The notes beneath the pieces are model-generated. The model was not told where the DNA came from, did no database searches, and was given only the letters and a program-made list of their open reading frames with translations. Source: Inquilinus sp052078665 (lineage in GTDB: Bacteria > Pseudomonadota > Alphaproteobacteria > DSM-16000 > Inquilinaceae). From it: a DNA stretch of 64,000 nucleotides. The first letter of the stretch is position 1, and every line of letters starts with the position of its first letter. Position numbers and translations under genes: made by a program. Location: positions 44,100-108,099 of the forward strand of contig NZ_JBQJIK010000015.1 of the NCBI RefSeq assembly GCF_052078665.1, read 5' to 3'. Below are positions 1 through 8,851 of this stretch, in pieces.

Positions 1-681
1 GCCAAATCGGTGACCACGAGCTATCGCTCGAAGCCGATGGGTTTCAAATGGCCGCAGAATTTCGAGGAGCGTCCGCTGCTGGTCAGGCTCGAGAACCGCA
101 CGGCGCATTTCCTCGACGGCTCCAGCAAGGAGGTCGATGCGCTGATCCTCTGCACCGGCTACCAGCATCATTTCCCGTTCCTGCCGGATGAGCTGCGCCT
201 GAAGACCGCCAACCGGCTGTGGAGCGACAGCCTGTACAAGGGCGTGGTCTATGACCGGAACCCCCGGCTGTTCTATATCGGCATGCAGGACCAGTTCTAT
301 ACGTTCAACATGTTCGACGTGCAGGCGTGGTGGGCGCGCGACGTCATGATGGGCCGCATCGAGCTGCCGCCGGAGGACGAGCTGAAGGCGAATTTCGCCA
401 AATGGCGCGCCCGTGAGGAGACCCTCGACGGCGCCGAGCAGATGATCTGGTTCCAGGGCGACTATGTGAAGGAGCTGCTGGCCGAGACCGATTATCCGAG
501 CTTCGACATCGAGGGCACGAACCAGACCTTCATGGAATGGGAGCACCACAAGGCGGAGAACATCATGGGCTTCCGCAACAACGCCTACCGGTCGCTGATG
601 ACCGGCACCATGTCGCCGGCGCACCACACGCCGTGGCTGGAGGCGCTCGACGATTCGATGGAGGCCTATCTCGGAGGCTGA
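1..681 (+). CDS. tmm: Trimethylamine monooxygenase-like flavin monooxygenase, C-terminal part (5' truncated by window)
   Basis: Open from the first base, so the N-terminal FAD and NADPH Rossmann motifs lie outside the window. The 227 visible residues carry the CTGY form of the flavin-monooxygenase ATGY motif, followed by HHFPFL, and a tail (SYRSLMTGTMSP...HHTPW) that I recognise from bacterial trimethylamine monooxygenase. Tmm oxidises trimethylamine to its N-oxide using FAD, NADPH and O2 in the cytoplasm. It converges on the importer operon at 709 with only 27 bp between, so its own operon partners must lie upstream. Substrate is inferred from family resemblance; a related FMO acting on another amine or sulfide is the alternative. 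Confidence 0.8.
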   Translation, partial: AKSVTTSYRSKPMGFKWPQNFEERPLLVRLENRTAHFLDGSSKEVDALILCTGYQHHFPFLPDELRLKTANRLWSDSLYKGVVYDRNPRLFYIGMQDQFYTFNMFDVQAWWARDVMMGRIELPPEDELKANFAKWRAREETLDGAEQMIWFQGDYVKELLAETDYPSFDIEGTNQTFMEWEHHKAENIMGFRNNAYRSLMTGTMSPAHHTPWLEALDDSMEAYLGG

Positions 682-708
682 GCTCCGCGGAGGGCCCGGA
701 CGCCGCGT

Positions 709-1638
709 TCAGGACGATTGCGGCACCTCGGGCACCGCGCGCATGAAATGGTTCGGGCCCAGCGCCACGATCTCGTCGCTGGCCTTGCGGCTGGCGGCGC
801 GGATCGCCTCCGCCTTCGCCTGGAAGGCGCGGCCGCCCTGGCCGCGCAGCTTGACGTCCGGGTTCGGCACGGCGGACAGCAGCAGCCGGGTGTAGGGGTG
901 CTGCGGCGCCCCGGTCACCGCGGCGGCGTCGCCCCATTCGACCATCTGGCCGGCGAACATCACCACCACCTCCTCAGCCACATGCGCCGCGGTGGCGATG
1001 TCATGGGTGATGTACAGCATGGCCAGGCCGCGCGCCGCCTTGGTCTCGGCCAGCAGGCGCAGGATGTCGAGGCGGATCGAGACGTCCAGCATCGAGGTCG
1101 GCTCGTCCGCCACCAGGATCTCCGGCTCCACCGCCAGAGCGCGGGCGATGTTGACCCGCTGGCGTTGGCCGCCGCTGAGCTGGTGCGGGTACTTGATCGC
1201 GGTGATGTCGGGGTCGAGCCCGACCCAGCGCAGCAGCTCCGCCACCCGCGCCTCCACCGCCTTGGCCGCGGCGGCATGGCCGTGCAGCTTGATCGGCCGC
1301 GACAGGTGGTGGGCGACGTTGAACACCGGGTTCAGCGAGGCGAACGGGTCCTGGAAGATCATCTGCACGGCGCGGCGATAGGCCAGCTCGCCCGCCCGGC
1401 CGGCCTGCCCGGTGACGTCGCGGCCGCGGAACCGGACCTGGCCCTCGGTCGGCCGGTACAGCCCGGCGATCAGCCGGGCGCAGGTGGTCTTGCCGCAGCC
1501 GGATTCGCCGACTAGCGCGATCGCCCGCCCCGGCCGCAGCTGGAACGAGACGTCGCGCAGCGCCGTCACCACATGGTCGCCGGCGCCGAAGCGCATGCCG
1601 ACGCCCTGCAGCTCCAGAAGTGGTGCTTCGGCCGTCAT
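709..1638 (-). CDS. Dpp/Opp-family ABC transporter ATP-binding protein (DppF-like)
   Basis: A 309-residue ATPase with Walker A GESGCGKTT, signature LSGGQRQRV, Walker B ILVADEPTS and the switch histidine in ITHDI. The C-terminal stretch QHPYTRLLLSAVP is the oligopeptide-type extension. It is the last gene of the 6159-to-709 operon and its ATG at 1638 overlaps the preceding stop by ATGA. An upstream in-frame start exists but would run into the neighbouring gene. It should pair with the ATPase at 1635-2468 to power import on the cytoplasmic face of the membrane. Confidence 0.93.
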   Translation of the reverse strand: MTAEAPLLELQGVGMRFGAGDHVVTALRDVSFQLRPGRAIALVGESGCGKTTCARLIAGLYRPTEGQVRFRGRDVTGQAGRAGELAYRRAVQMIFQDPFASLNPVFNVAHHLSRPIKLHGHAAAAKAVEARVAELLRWVGLDPDITAIKYPHQLSGGQRQRVNIARALAVEPEILVADEPTSMLDVSIRLDILRLLAETKAARGLAMLYITHDIATAAHVAEEVVVMFAGQMVEWGDAAAVTGAPQHPYTRLLLSAVPNPDVKLRGQGGRAFQAKAEAIRAASRKASDEIVALGPNHFMRAVPEVPQSS

Positions 1639-2468
1639 GACGGCATCCTCTCCCGCACCGTCGCGGCCTCGACCCCGGCCGCCGCCGGCAGGCGCGGGAT
1701 CGCCTCCCACAGCCGGCGGGTGTAGTCGTGAAGCGGCGCCCGGGTGATCTGGTCGACCGGCCCCTGCTCGACGATCCGCCCGCTCAGCATCACCGCGATG
1801 CGGTCGCAGAACTGCGACATCAGGTGCAGGTCATGGGTGATGAACAGGACCGAGAAGCCCAGCCGCTCCTGCAGCTCGCAGATCTGCTGCAGGATCTCGC
1901 GCTGGACCACGACGTCCAGCGCCGTGGTCGGCTCGTCCATGATGATCAGGTCGGGCTCCAGCGCCAGGCAGATGGCGATCACCAGGCGCTGGCGCATGCC
2001 GCCGGAGAACTGGTGCGGATAGTCGCCGACCCGCTTCGGGTCGATGCCGACCAGCCGCAGCATCGCCTCGGCCTTGGCCCGGCCCTCGGCCCGGCTGCAG
2101 CCGGTGTGCCGGTGCAGCACGTCGAAGAACTGCCGCTCGACCCGCAGCAGCGGGTTCAGCGAGTTCATCGCGCTCTGGAACACCATGCCGATGCGGCGCC
2201 AGCGCAGCCGCCGCAGCGCCGGCTCGTCCAGGGTCATCAGGTCGGTGCCGTCGAAGCGGATCTCGCCCTGCCGCACCCAGGCCGGCGGCCGCGGCAGCCG
2301 GGTGATGGCATAGGCGATGGTGCTCTTGCCGCAGCCGGATTCGCCAGCCAGGCCGAAGATCTCACCGCGCCCGATCTCGAAGGACACCCGGTCGACCGCG
2401 ACGAAGGAGCCCTTGTCGAGCAGGTATTCGATCACCAGGTCGCGCACCTGCAGCAGCGGCTCGCTCAT
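1635..2468 (-). CDS. Dpp/Opp-family ABC transporter ATP-binding protein (DppD-like)
   Basis: A 277-residue ATPase with Walker A GESGCGKST, signature FSGGMRQRL, Walker B LIIMDEPTT and ITHDL. It ends soon after the HDYTRRLWEAIP element, without the cysteine-containing tail seen in the ATPase at 29122, so it is a short form. The ATG at 2468 overlaps the permease stop (ATGA), which fixes the start although the frame stays open further upstream. Second of two ATPases of the ROK-linked importer. Confidence 0.93.
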   Translation of the reverse strand: MSEPLLQVRDLVIEYLLDKGSFVAVDRVSFEIGRGEIFGLAGESGCGKSTIAYAITRLPRPPAWVRQGEIRFDGTDLMTLDEPALRRLRWRRIGMVFQSAMNSLNPLLRVERQFFDVLHRHTGCSRAEGRAKAEAMLRLVGIDPKRVGDYPHQFSGGMRQRLVIAICLALEPDLIIMDEPTTALDVVVQREILQQICELQERLGFSVLFITHDLHLMSQFCDRIAVMLSGRIVEQGPVDQITRAPLHDYTRRLWEAIPRLPAAAGVEAATVRERMPS

Positions 2469-3364
2469 GCCGGCTTCCTCTCGCGCCGGCGCCGGTCGAC
2501 CAGGCGCAGCCACCGGGTGAGGGCGGGGCCGGAGCGCAGCTGCGGGTTCGCCACCTCGTCCAGGGTGAAGTTGATCAGGGCGAGGCCGAGGCCCAGCAGG
2601 GCGATGGCGGCGCAGGGGGTGAGGATGTCCCACCACGCCCCGACCGTGATCGCCGAGGCGTTCTGGGCGTTGTACAGCATGCGGCCCCAGGAGACGCTGA
2701 GCGGGTCGCCGAAGCCGAGATATTCCAGCGTCACCTGGGCGATCACGGCGTAGATGATGCTGCCGACCAGGTTGATGCCGATGATCGAGGCCAGGTTGGG
2801 CAGGATCTCGACCCCGACGACGCGCCAGGTCGGCTCGCCCACCAGTCGGGCGGCCAGGACGAATTCGCGGTGCCGCAGGGTCAGGGTCTGGGCCCGCGTC
2901 ACCCGCGCGCCCCAGGGCCAGGAGGTCAGCGCCAGGATGGCGACGATGGCGCCGATGCCGGCATTGCCGATGAAGGCGGCCAGCACGATCAGCAGCGGCA
3001 GGTTCGGGATCACCAGGACGACGTTGGTGGCCAGGTCCAGCACGTCGTCGACCTTGCCGCCGCGATAGCCGCCGATCAGCCCGACGACCGTGCCCAGCAC
3101 GGTGATGACGAGGCCGCCGATGAGGCCGACGAACAGCGAGGTGCGGGTGCCCCAGATCATCTGGCTCAGCATGTCGCGGCCGACCCGGGTGGTGCCCAGC
3201 CAATGCTCGGCGCTGGGCGCCTCATGCGGGCGGCCGACGCGGGCCAGCGGGTCGTAGGGCGCGATCACCGGGGCCGCCAGGGCGATGACGATGAAGGCCA
3301 GGACGATGGCGATGCCGATCGTCACCTTCTTCTGGCGCCACAGCGCGTGCAGCAGGCGGGTCAT
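2465..3364 (-). CDS. Dpp/Opp-family ABC transporter permease (DppC-like)
   Basis: Inner-membrane permease of 299 residues. The N-terminal membrane helix is followed by the family element HWLGTTRVGRDMLSQMIWG, then further hydrophobic helices and a cytoplasmic EAA-type loop around REFVLAARLVG. The ending LALINFTLDEVANPQLR is typical of DppC-type subunits. ATG at 3364 overlaps the DppB-like stop by ATGA. Forms the channel with the 3361-4344 product. Confidence 0.93.
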   Translation of the reverse strand: MTRLLHALWRQKKVTIGIAIVLAFIVIALAAPVIAPYDPLARVGRPHEAPSAEHWLGTTRVGRDMLSQMIWGTRTSLFVGLIGGLVITVLGTVVGLIGGYRGGKVDDVLDLATNVVLVIPNLPLLIVLAAFIGNAGIGAIVAILALTSWPWGARVTRAQTLTLRHREFVLAARLVGEPTWRVVGVEILPNLASIIGINLVGSIIYAVIAQVTLEYLGFGDPLSVSWGRMLYNAQNASAITVGAWWDILTPCAAIALLGLGLALINFTLDEVANPQLRSGPALTRWLRLVDRRRRERKPA

Positions 3365-4344
3365 GCTGGCTGGTCCCGCAGCCGCGGGTCGAGCCACAGA
3401 TAGGCGATGTCGACCGCCAGGTTGGCCAGCAGGGTCGCCAGCGTCATGATCAGCAGCTGGCCCTGGATCACCGGGTAGTCGCGCGAGATCACGGCCTGGA
3501 ACAGGGTCAGGCCCAGCCCCGGATAGTTGAACACGATCTCGGTGACGACCGACCCGCCGAACACGCTGCCCAGCGCCAGCGCCAGGTTGGTCAGGTTCGG
3601 CAGCACCGCGTTGCGGGCGGCGTAGCTGAACATCACGGCGCTCTCGCCAAGCCCTTTGGCCCGCGCCATGGTGACGTAGTCCTCGCCGATCACCGAGATC
3701 ATGCTGTTGCGCATCGTCGCCTGGAAGTTGCCGACCAGGAACAGCGACAGGGTGGCGACCGGCAGGATGGCGTGCCAGGCGACGCTGCCGAGGAAGGCGA
3801 AGGACAGCTCCGGGTCCATCGCCGGGTCCCAGGCATAGCCCAGCGGCAGCCAGCGCAGGCTGACGGCGAACAGGAACAGGGCGCAGACCGCGATCACCAC
3901 CGGCGGCAGCGCCAGCAGCACCACGGCCAGCGGCGACATCACCCCGTCGAAGCGGCTGCCGCGACGCCAGGCGGCGATGGTGCCCAGCAGGCTGCCAAGG
4001 GCGAAGCTGAAGACGATCGAGGTGGTGACCAGCAGCAGGGTCCAGCCGATCGACCGGCCCAGCACCTCCAGCACCGTCTGCGGGTAGTATTTGATCGAGA
4101 TGCCGAGATCGAGGGTGGCGAGGCCCTTCAGATATTCCCAGAACTGCTCCAGCAGCGTCGCGTCGCCCTGGCCGAAGCGCATCTTGATCGCCTCGATCAT
4201 CGCCGGGGTGGCGCGCTTGCCGAACTGGGCGATCATCGCCTCGACCGGGCTGCCCGGCATCAGCCGCGGCAGCAGGAAGTTCATCACGATCGCGACCGCG
4301 AAGGCGATGGCGTAGATCAGCAGGCGTCGGTACGGAACGCGCAT
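3361..4344 (-). CDS. Dpp/Opp-family ABC transporter permease (DppB-like)
   Basis: A 327-residue inner-membrane permease with an N-terminal helix, a periplasmic loop around residues 35-90, several later hydrophobic segments and the EAA-type loop DYVTMARAKGLGES. It ends LWLDPRLR as DppB subunits do. ATG 4344 is preferred because the upstream frame runs into the palindromic repeat. Second gene of the importer, after the binding protein at 4510-6159 and separated from it by the 4381-4458 repeat. Confidence 0.93.
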   Translation of the reverse strand: MRVPYRRLLIYAIAFAVAIVMNFLLPRLMPGSPVEAMIAQFGKRATPAMIEAIKMRFGQGDATLLEQFWEYLKGLATLDLGISIKYYPQTVLEVLGRSIGWTLLLVTTSIVFSFALGSLLGTIAAWRRGSRFDGVMSPLAVVLLALPPVVIAVCALFLFAVSLRWLPLGYAWDPAMDPELSFAFLGSVAWHAILPVATLSLFLVGNFQATMRNSMISVIGEDYVTMARAKGLGESAVMFSYAARNAVLPNLTNLALALGSVFGGSVVTEIVFNYPGLGLTLFQAVISRDYPVIQGQLLIMTLATLLANLAVDIAYLWLDPRLRDQPA

Positions 4345-4380
4345 GCGGCCTCCCCTGCCGGTCGGCGACCAACCCCACGC

Positions 4381-4458
4381 TGTCATGCCCGGGCTTGACC
4401 CGGGCATCCAGAAGATGTCGAGACCGTCTGGATTGCCGGGTCAAGCCCGGCAATGACA
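4381..4458. repeat. Palindromic intergenic repeat inside the importer operon
   Basis: An imperfect inverted repeat. Both ends read TGTCAT-(T)GCCCGGGCTTGACCC-type sequence towards the centre, with the inner part TCCAGA/TCTGGA. The 78-nt unit can fold into a long hairpin between the binding-protein gene and the first permease gene. The TGTCATTGCCGGGCTTGACCC type is a dispersed element I know from alphaproteobacterial intergenic regions. It may act as an mRNA stabiliser or attenuator that raises binding-protein over permease expression (inference). Confidence 0.75.
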
Positions 4459-4509
4459 GTGAAGGGTCAGTTCAGCTCGATGATCCAAAAGCCAAACCGC
4501 GCACCTTGC

Positions 4510-6159
4510 CTACTGCACCGGGCGCAGGCGCAGCAGGTGCAGGATGCGGCCGTGCACGCCGTCGTGGTCCTCCGGCACCACGAAAGGATCCTGCTGCGTG
4601 GCCCAGCCGGTGAAGCGCTTGGTCGAGTACTGGTACCAGGTCGGGTTGTTGAACAGCGGCACCACCGGCAGGTTGGCCGAGACGATGTCCTGCACCTTGC
4701 CCATCAGCTCATGCTGCCTGGCGCTGTCGGTGGTGGTGCGGAACGCCGCCAGTGCGGCGTCGAGATCGGGGTTGGCGTAGCGCGCCGACCCGGCCTCGAC
4801 CCGGCCGCCGCTCTTCGAATTGTAGGTGTCGTTGTAGAATTTGAACGGCGTCGCCCCGTCCAGGGTCGAGCCGAGCGCGGCGTCGAAGCTGCCCGCCAGC
4901 ATCGCCGTGGTCCGCTGCTCCAGCTCCGGCGTGTCGACGCCGGCGTCGATGCCGAGGGCGCGCAGCCCCTCGATCGCGATCTGGGCGTCGTCGACCCAGT
5001 CGGACCAGCCGTTCGGCACCAGGATCTTGAACGAGATCGGCTTGCCCGAGGGCGTGGTGCGCAGCCCGTCGGCGCCCGGCTTGTAGCCGGCCTGGTCGAG
5101 CAGCGCCTTCGCCTTCTCGACATCGTAGCCCATATAGGCGTCCCACGGTGCCGAATCGGTCTTGCTGCGCCAGTCCGCGAAGCGCGGCGGCAGGCCGCTG
5201 GCATGCGCGTTGGCCGTCGGATAGCCGTAGCCGGCGACGGTCACCATCGCCTCCCGGTCCATCGCCAGGCTGACGGCGCGGCGGAAGGCCAGGTCGTTGA
5301 ACGCCTCGCGGTTGCCCTCGGTCTCCGCCTTCAGGTTGAACATCAGCGAGACGGTCTCGGCCGGCGGCTGCCAGTAATGGTGGTTGGCCGGGTCGGAGGC
5401 GACATAGGTCTTCTCGATGTCCGGCAGGAAGGAACCGAACCAGTCGAGCTCGCCGCTCTGCGCGATCGCCAGGGTCTGGTCGTTGCCGGCGATCTGCGGG
5501 AACTTCAGGCAGTCGACCTTCAGCGAGGCGGCATCCCAGTAGTTCGGGTTGCGGCACTGCTCGTAGACCTGGGTGGTGAAGCGCCGGATCTCGGTCATCG
5601 GGCCGGTGCCGACCGGGTTTTCGTTGGCGGTGGCGACCGGGTCGGGAATGGCCGACCAGACGTGCTTCGGCACGATCGGCAGGTCGCTGAAGGTCTCGGG
5701 GAAGGTCGAGTCCACGGATTTCAGGTGGACCGTCACCGTGTGCGGGTCGACGACATCGACCGACTCCACCGCATCGGCCATGCCGTAGGCGTCGATCGCC
5801 GGGTTGCCGCGCGCCAGGTCGATCGAATACTTCACGTCCTCGGCGGTGAAGGGCTGGCCGTCGGACCATTTCACCCCGTCGCGCAGCTGGTAGGTGACCG
5901 CCTTCAGGTCGTCCGAGAAGCTGAGGCCGGTGGCCAGCCGGTAATAGGGCTTGCCGCCCTCGATTGGGTTGAAGATCACCAGCGGCTCATAGATCAGGTC
6001 GATCGTGCTGGCGCGGCGCGAGCCGAGGGCGAACGGGTTGAAGTTGCGCACCCAGGCGCTTTGTTCCTCCATGTGGAGGGTCAGCACGGTCTCGGCGACG
6101 GCGGTGGCCGGCGCACCGAGAGCGAGAGTCGCAAGGACGGTGGCTTTCCAGAACTGCAT
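4510..6159 (-). CDS. Peptide/nickel-type ABC transporter substrate-binding protein (SBP_bac_5)
   Basis: A 549-residue periplasmic binding protein. A signal peptide (hydrophobic stretch ending ATAVA, cleavage near residue 22) precedes the SBP_bac_5 fold, with the family block VKWSDGQPFTAEDVKYS and a late LPVVPLFNNPTWYQYS segment. First gene of the operon below the ROK gene and directly under the promoter/operator at 6194-6241. ROK regulators usually sense sugars, so an oligosaccharide or glycoside ligand is as likely as a peptide. That is inference only. Confidence 0.93.
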   Translation of the reverse strand: MQFWKATVLATLALGAPATAVAETVLTLHMEEQSAWVRNFNPFALGSRRASTIDLIYEPLVIFNPIEGGKPYYRLATGLSFSDDLKAVTYQLRDGVKWSDGQPFTAEDVKYSIDLARGNPAIDAYGMADAVESVDVVDPHTVTVHLKSVDSTFPETFSDLPIVPKHVWSAIPDPVATANENPVGTGPMTEIRRFTTQVYEQCRNPNYWDAASLKVDCLKFPQIAGNDQTLAIAQSGELDWFGSFLPDIEKTYVASDPANHHYWQPPAETVSLMFNLKAETEGNREAFNDLAFRRAVSLAMDREAMVTVAGYGYPTANAHASGLPPRFADWRSKTDSAPWDAYMGYDVEKAKALLDQAGYKPGADGLRTTPSGKPISFKILVPNGWSDWVDDAQIAIEGLRALGIDAGVDTPELEQRTTAMLAGSFDAALGSTLDGATPFKFYNDTYNSKSGGRVEAGSARYANPDLDAALAAFRTTTDSARQHELMGKVQDIVSANLPVVPLFNNPTWYQYSTKRFTGWATQQDPFVVPEDHDGVHGRILHLLRLRPVQ

Positions 6160-6193
6160 GGTGCCCCCCGATGGCTGTGGATGAATGGCTTTC

Positions 6194-6241
6194 TTAATTC
6201 ATTTCGAATTAATCGTGGCCTCAGCCCAAACCGCTTGTCAA
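6194..6241 (-). promoter_or_regulatory. Promoter with 7-bp-arm palindromic operator for the ROK-linked importer
   Basis: On the minus strand a perfect -35 TTGACA (6236-6241) is followed 18 nt later by CACGAT (6212-6217). A perfect inverted repeat TTAATTC-N5-GAATTAA (6194-6212) then covers the expected transcription start. This is a typical repressor arrangement, and the AT-rich arms resemble ROK (NagC/Mlc/XylR-type) sites. The likely ligand is the ROK protein encoded immediately upstream. The palindrome is seen; the assignment is inferred. Confidence 0.6.
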
Positions 6242-6252
6242 TACGCTGTGGA

Positions 6253-7479
6253 CTAGACCACCGGATTCAGCAGCGCCTGGAAGCGCGGGGCGTAGGTGCG
6301 CGCGATCGGCTCGGTGGCGGCGCCGATGGCGACCGCCCAGGGGCCGGCGGTGCCGATGATGATGCGCGGCTGGGTCCGCCCCGGCCGGTCGGCGAGGGAC
6401 GGCAGCAGCGGCGCCATCGCCGCGCCCAGCCGGGCCAGCAGCGGCTCGGAGAACTGGCCGCCCAGCAGGATCGCCTCCGGGTCGAACAGCGTCTCCAGCA
6501 CGTACACCGCGGCGCGCAGCCGGCCGGCCGCCATCTCGATCCACTGTGCCAGCGCCGACTCGTCGCGCTTGCGGATGCCCTCCAGCCGGTCGTGCAGGTC
6601 GGCGATGTCCGGGTCGAGGCCGAGATGGCGGGCGACGGCGTAGAGCGAGACCAGCTCCTCCAGCGATGCGTCCGGCATCTCGGCCGGCGGCGGACCGCCG
6701 AACATCGCGGCGGGCAGCGTGCCGATCTCACCGGCATTGTGGGCGGCGCCGCGGATCACCTCGCCTTCGACCACGATCGCGGCGCCCAGCCCCTGGCCGA
6801 TGAAGAGCTGGACGAAGTTCTCCAGCCCGCGGGCGGCGCCGACCATGCGCTCGCCGATCGCGGCCATGCGCGCGTCGTTCTCCAGCGACACCACCAGGCC
6901 GGTGCGGGCGGTCAGGTCGGCGACATAGTCGTCCGCCGATTCGATCCAGGCGGCGGGCCGGCCGGCGACCGACGGCAGGGGGATGCCGAACGGTCCCGGC
7001 ATGGCCAGGCCGATGCCGAGCAGCCGGTCGGGCGCGGTGGCGTCGATCGCGGTGAGGTCGCGGCCGAGCTCGTCCACCAGCTCGGCCAGGGTTGCCTCCC
7101 GCGTCGCGGCGTCGCCGGCATGCAGCCAGCGCTTGGCCCGGCGCAGCGGCGTGCCGGACAGGTCCGAGACCACGCCGCGGACCTCGTGATGGTCGAGATG
7201 CAGGCCAATGGCGTAGCCGCCGCCGGGCCGGATGCGGTAGGGCGTCGGCGGCTGGCCGCGGCCGCCGGCCACCCGGTCCCCGGTCTCGACCAGCCCGGCG
7301 GCGGCGAAATCCTCGATGATGTTGGACACGGTCTGGGACGACAGGCCGCTGCGCCGCGCCAGTTCGGCCCGCGACAGCGGCCCGGACAGGCGCAGCAGGT
7401 CGAAGACGACGCGGCGGTTGTGCGCGCTCGCTCCCTCGATATTGGCGCCCGCGCGGCGCGCGGCGGCGACCTCCCGCAT
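6253..7479 (-). CDS. ROK-family transcriptional repressor
   Basis: A 408-residue regulator. An N-terminal MarR-like helix-turn-helix (residues about 20-65, LSRAELARRSGLSSQTVSN) is joined to a ROK sugar-kinase-like domain. Oddly, the usual ROK zinc motif (CxCGxxGCxE) is missing: the stretch after GEIGTLPA is proline-rich and has no cysteines. Such proteins usually repress sugar-uptake genes until a sugar binds. It lies 93 bp upstream of the importer operon in the same direction, with a palindrome in between. The Shine-Dalgarno of the 7479 ATG is weak. Confidence 0.92.
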   Translation of the reverse strand: MREVAAARRAGANIEGASAHNRRVVFDLLRLSGPLSRAELARRSGLSSQTVSNIIEDFAAAGLVETGDRVAGGRGQPPTPYRIRPGGGYAIGLHLDHHEVRGVVSDLSGTPLRRAKRWLHAGDAATREATLAELVDELGRDLTAIDATAPDRLLGIGLAMPGPFGIPLPSVAGRPAAWIESADDYVADLTARTGLVVSLENDARMAAIGERMVGAARGLENFVQLFIGQGLGAAIVVEGEVIRGAAHNAGEIGTLPAAMFGGPPPAEMPDASLEELVSLYAVARHLGLDPDIADLHDRLEGIRKRDESALAQWIEMAAGRLRAAVYVLETLFDPEAILLGGQFSEPLLARLGAAMAPLLPSLADRPGRTQPRIIIGTAGPWAVAIGAATEPIARTYAPRFQALLNPVV

Positions 7480-7560
7480 CGCTTGTCCCGATCAGTTACC
7501 CAATCATTTAGGTTTAATGTTTCCGATCTGGCAAGCCATCCGAAGCAGGAGGGGCCGGGA

Positions 7561-8826
7561 TCACCCGGTCCGGCGCAGATACGCGGCCAGTTCCTCACCG
7601 AAGCGCCGCACCTCGCCGAGCGTGTTGTAATGGACCATCGAGGCGCGCAGCGCGCCCGTCGCCATGGGCAGGCCCAGCCGCTGCATCAGCCGCGGCGCGT
7701 ACATGTGGCCGTCGCGGATGCCGATGCCGGCATCCGACATCGCGTCGGCGATCGGCTGGGGCGACCGGCCGGGGATGTTGAAGCAGATCGTCGGCACGCG
7801 CCCGTCCACCCGGGCCTCGTCGGCGATGCCATAGATCGTGGCGCCGCACGCCTTCAACTGGCGCAGCATCTCGCGCGAGAGTTCGGCCTCATAGGTCCGG
7901 ATCGCGGCCATGGCCGCCACGATGTCGCCGCGGCGGGACCCGGTCGACGGGCCGGTGAAGCCGCGGCCGAGGGCTTCGAGATAGCGCACCGACGCATCCA
8001 TGCCGGCGACGTTCTCATAGACGAAGGTGCCGGCCTCGATCTTGTAGGGCGGCTCGTCCGGGATGAAGTCCTCGCGGAAGGTCGGCAGGCGCTTCAGCGC
8101 GTCGAAGCGGCCCCAGAGGAAGCCCATATGCGGCGAGAAATTCTTGTAGCCGGAACAGACCAGGTAGTCGCAGCCCCAGGCCTGGACGTCGATCAGCCCG
8201 TGCGGGCCGTAATGGACGCAATCGACGAAGACCTCCGCCCCCACGTGCTGCGCCGCGCGCGACACCGCGGCGATGTCGACGATGGTGCCGATCGAATGGG
8301 CGGTGGCGGTGCAGGCGACCAGCCGCGTGCGCGACGACAGCAGCGGCACCAGGTCCTCGACATGCAGGGTGCCGTCTTCGCGCATGCGCCACCAGGCGAA
8401 CTTCGCACCGGCGCTCTCCAGCGCCAGCCAGGTGGCGATGTTGGCGTCGTGGTCCATGTCGGTGACCACGATCTCGTCGCGCTCGGCCAAAGTCTGGCCG
8501 ACGCCGAGGCTGACCAGCCGGATGAAGGAGGTGGCGTTCATGCCGAAGCAGATCTCGGCCGGGTCGTACGCGTTGACCAGCAGCCCGACGCTCTCCCGCG
8601 CCTCGGCGACCGCCCGGTCGACGGCGCGGCTCTTGTCATAACGGCCGCCGCGCTGGACGTTGTGATCGACCAGATGGCGGGTGACGGCGTCGAGCACGGT
8701 CTGCGGGATCTGAGCGCCGCCGGCATTGTCGAGGAAGATGAAGTCGCCGCCCTTCTGCAGCGCCGGGAACCGGGCCCGCACCGCGTCGATCGGAAATGCG
8801 CTGGCGTCTGCTGGCATGTGAGTCAC
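7561..8826 (-). CDS. Cysteine-desulfurase-like PLP enzyme (aminotransferase class V)
   Basis: A 421-residue class V fold-type I PLP protein. The Schiff-base lysine is K228 in CSGYKNFSPH and the ring-stacking/aspartate region is at FVDCVHYGPHG (D202). It matches the 'cysteine desulfurase-like' subgroup rather than IscS or SufS, and lacks an obvious mobile-loop catalytic cysteine. The GTG at 8826 is chosen because GGAGA lies 5-6 nt upstream; the ATG at 8817 is an alternative. It is the last gene of an amino-acid importer operon, 25 bp after the permease, so it probably processes the imported amino acid or amine. Confidence 0.85.
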   Translation of the reverse strand: MTHMPADASAFPIDAVRARFPALQKGGDFIFLDNAGGAQIPQTVLDAVTRHLVDHNVQRGGRYDKSRAVDRAVAEARESVGLLVNAYDPAEICFGMNATSFIRLVSLGVGQTLAERDEIVVTDMDHDANIATWLALESAGAKFAWWRMREDGTLHVEDLVPLLSSRTRLVACTATAHSIGTIVDIAAVSRAAQHVGAEVFVDCVHYGPHGLIDVQAWGCDYLVCSGYKNFSPHMGFLWGRFDALKRLPTFREDFIPDEPPYKIEAGTFVYENVAGMDASVRYLEALGRGFTGPSTGSRRGDIVAAMAAIRTYEAELSREMLRQLKACGATIYGIADEARVDGRVPTICFNIPGRSPQPIADAMSDAGIGIRDGHMYAPRLMQRLGLPMATGALRASMVHYNTLGEVRRFGEELAAYLRRTG

Positions 8827-8851
8827 GACAATCTCCGTTGATCGGACGCGG

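Noticed and set aside
7493..7530. CATT-N7-AATG upstream of the ROK gene as an autoregulatory site
   Set aside because: Arms of only 4 bp, and no resemblance to the operator at 6194-6212.
4453..8841. Very long plus-strand open frame (about 1460 codons)
   Set aside because: It lies antisense to well-supported genes (binding protein, ROK, PLP enzyme). Its composition is the low-complexity Arg/Gly/His/Gln type produced by reading GC-rich codons on the wrong strand.
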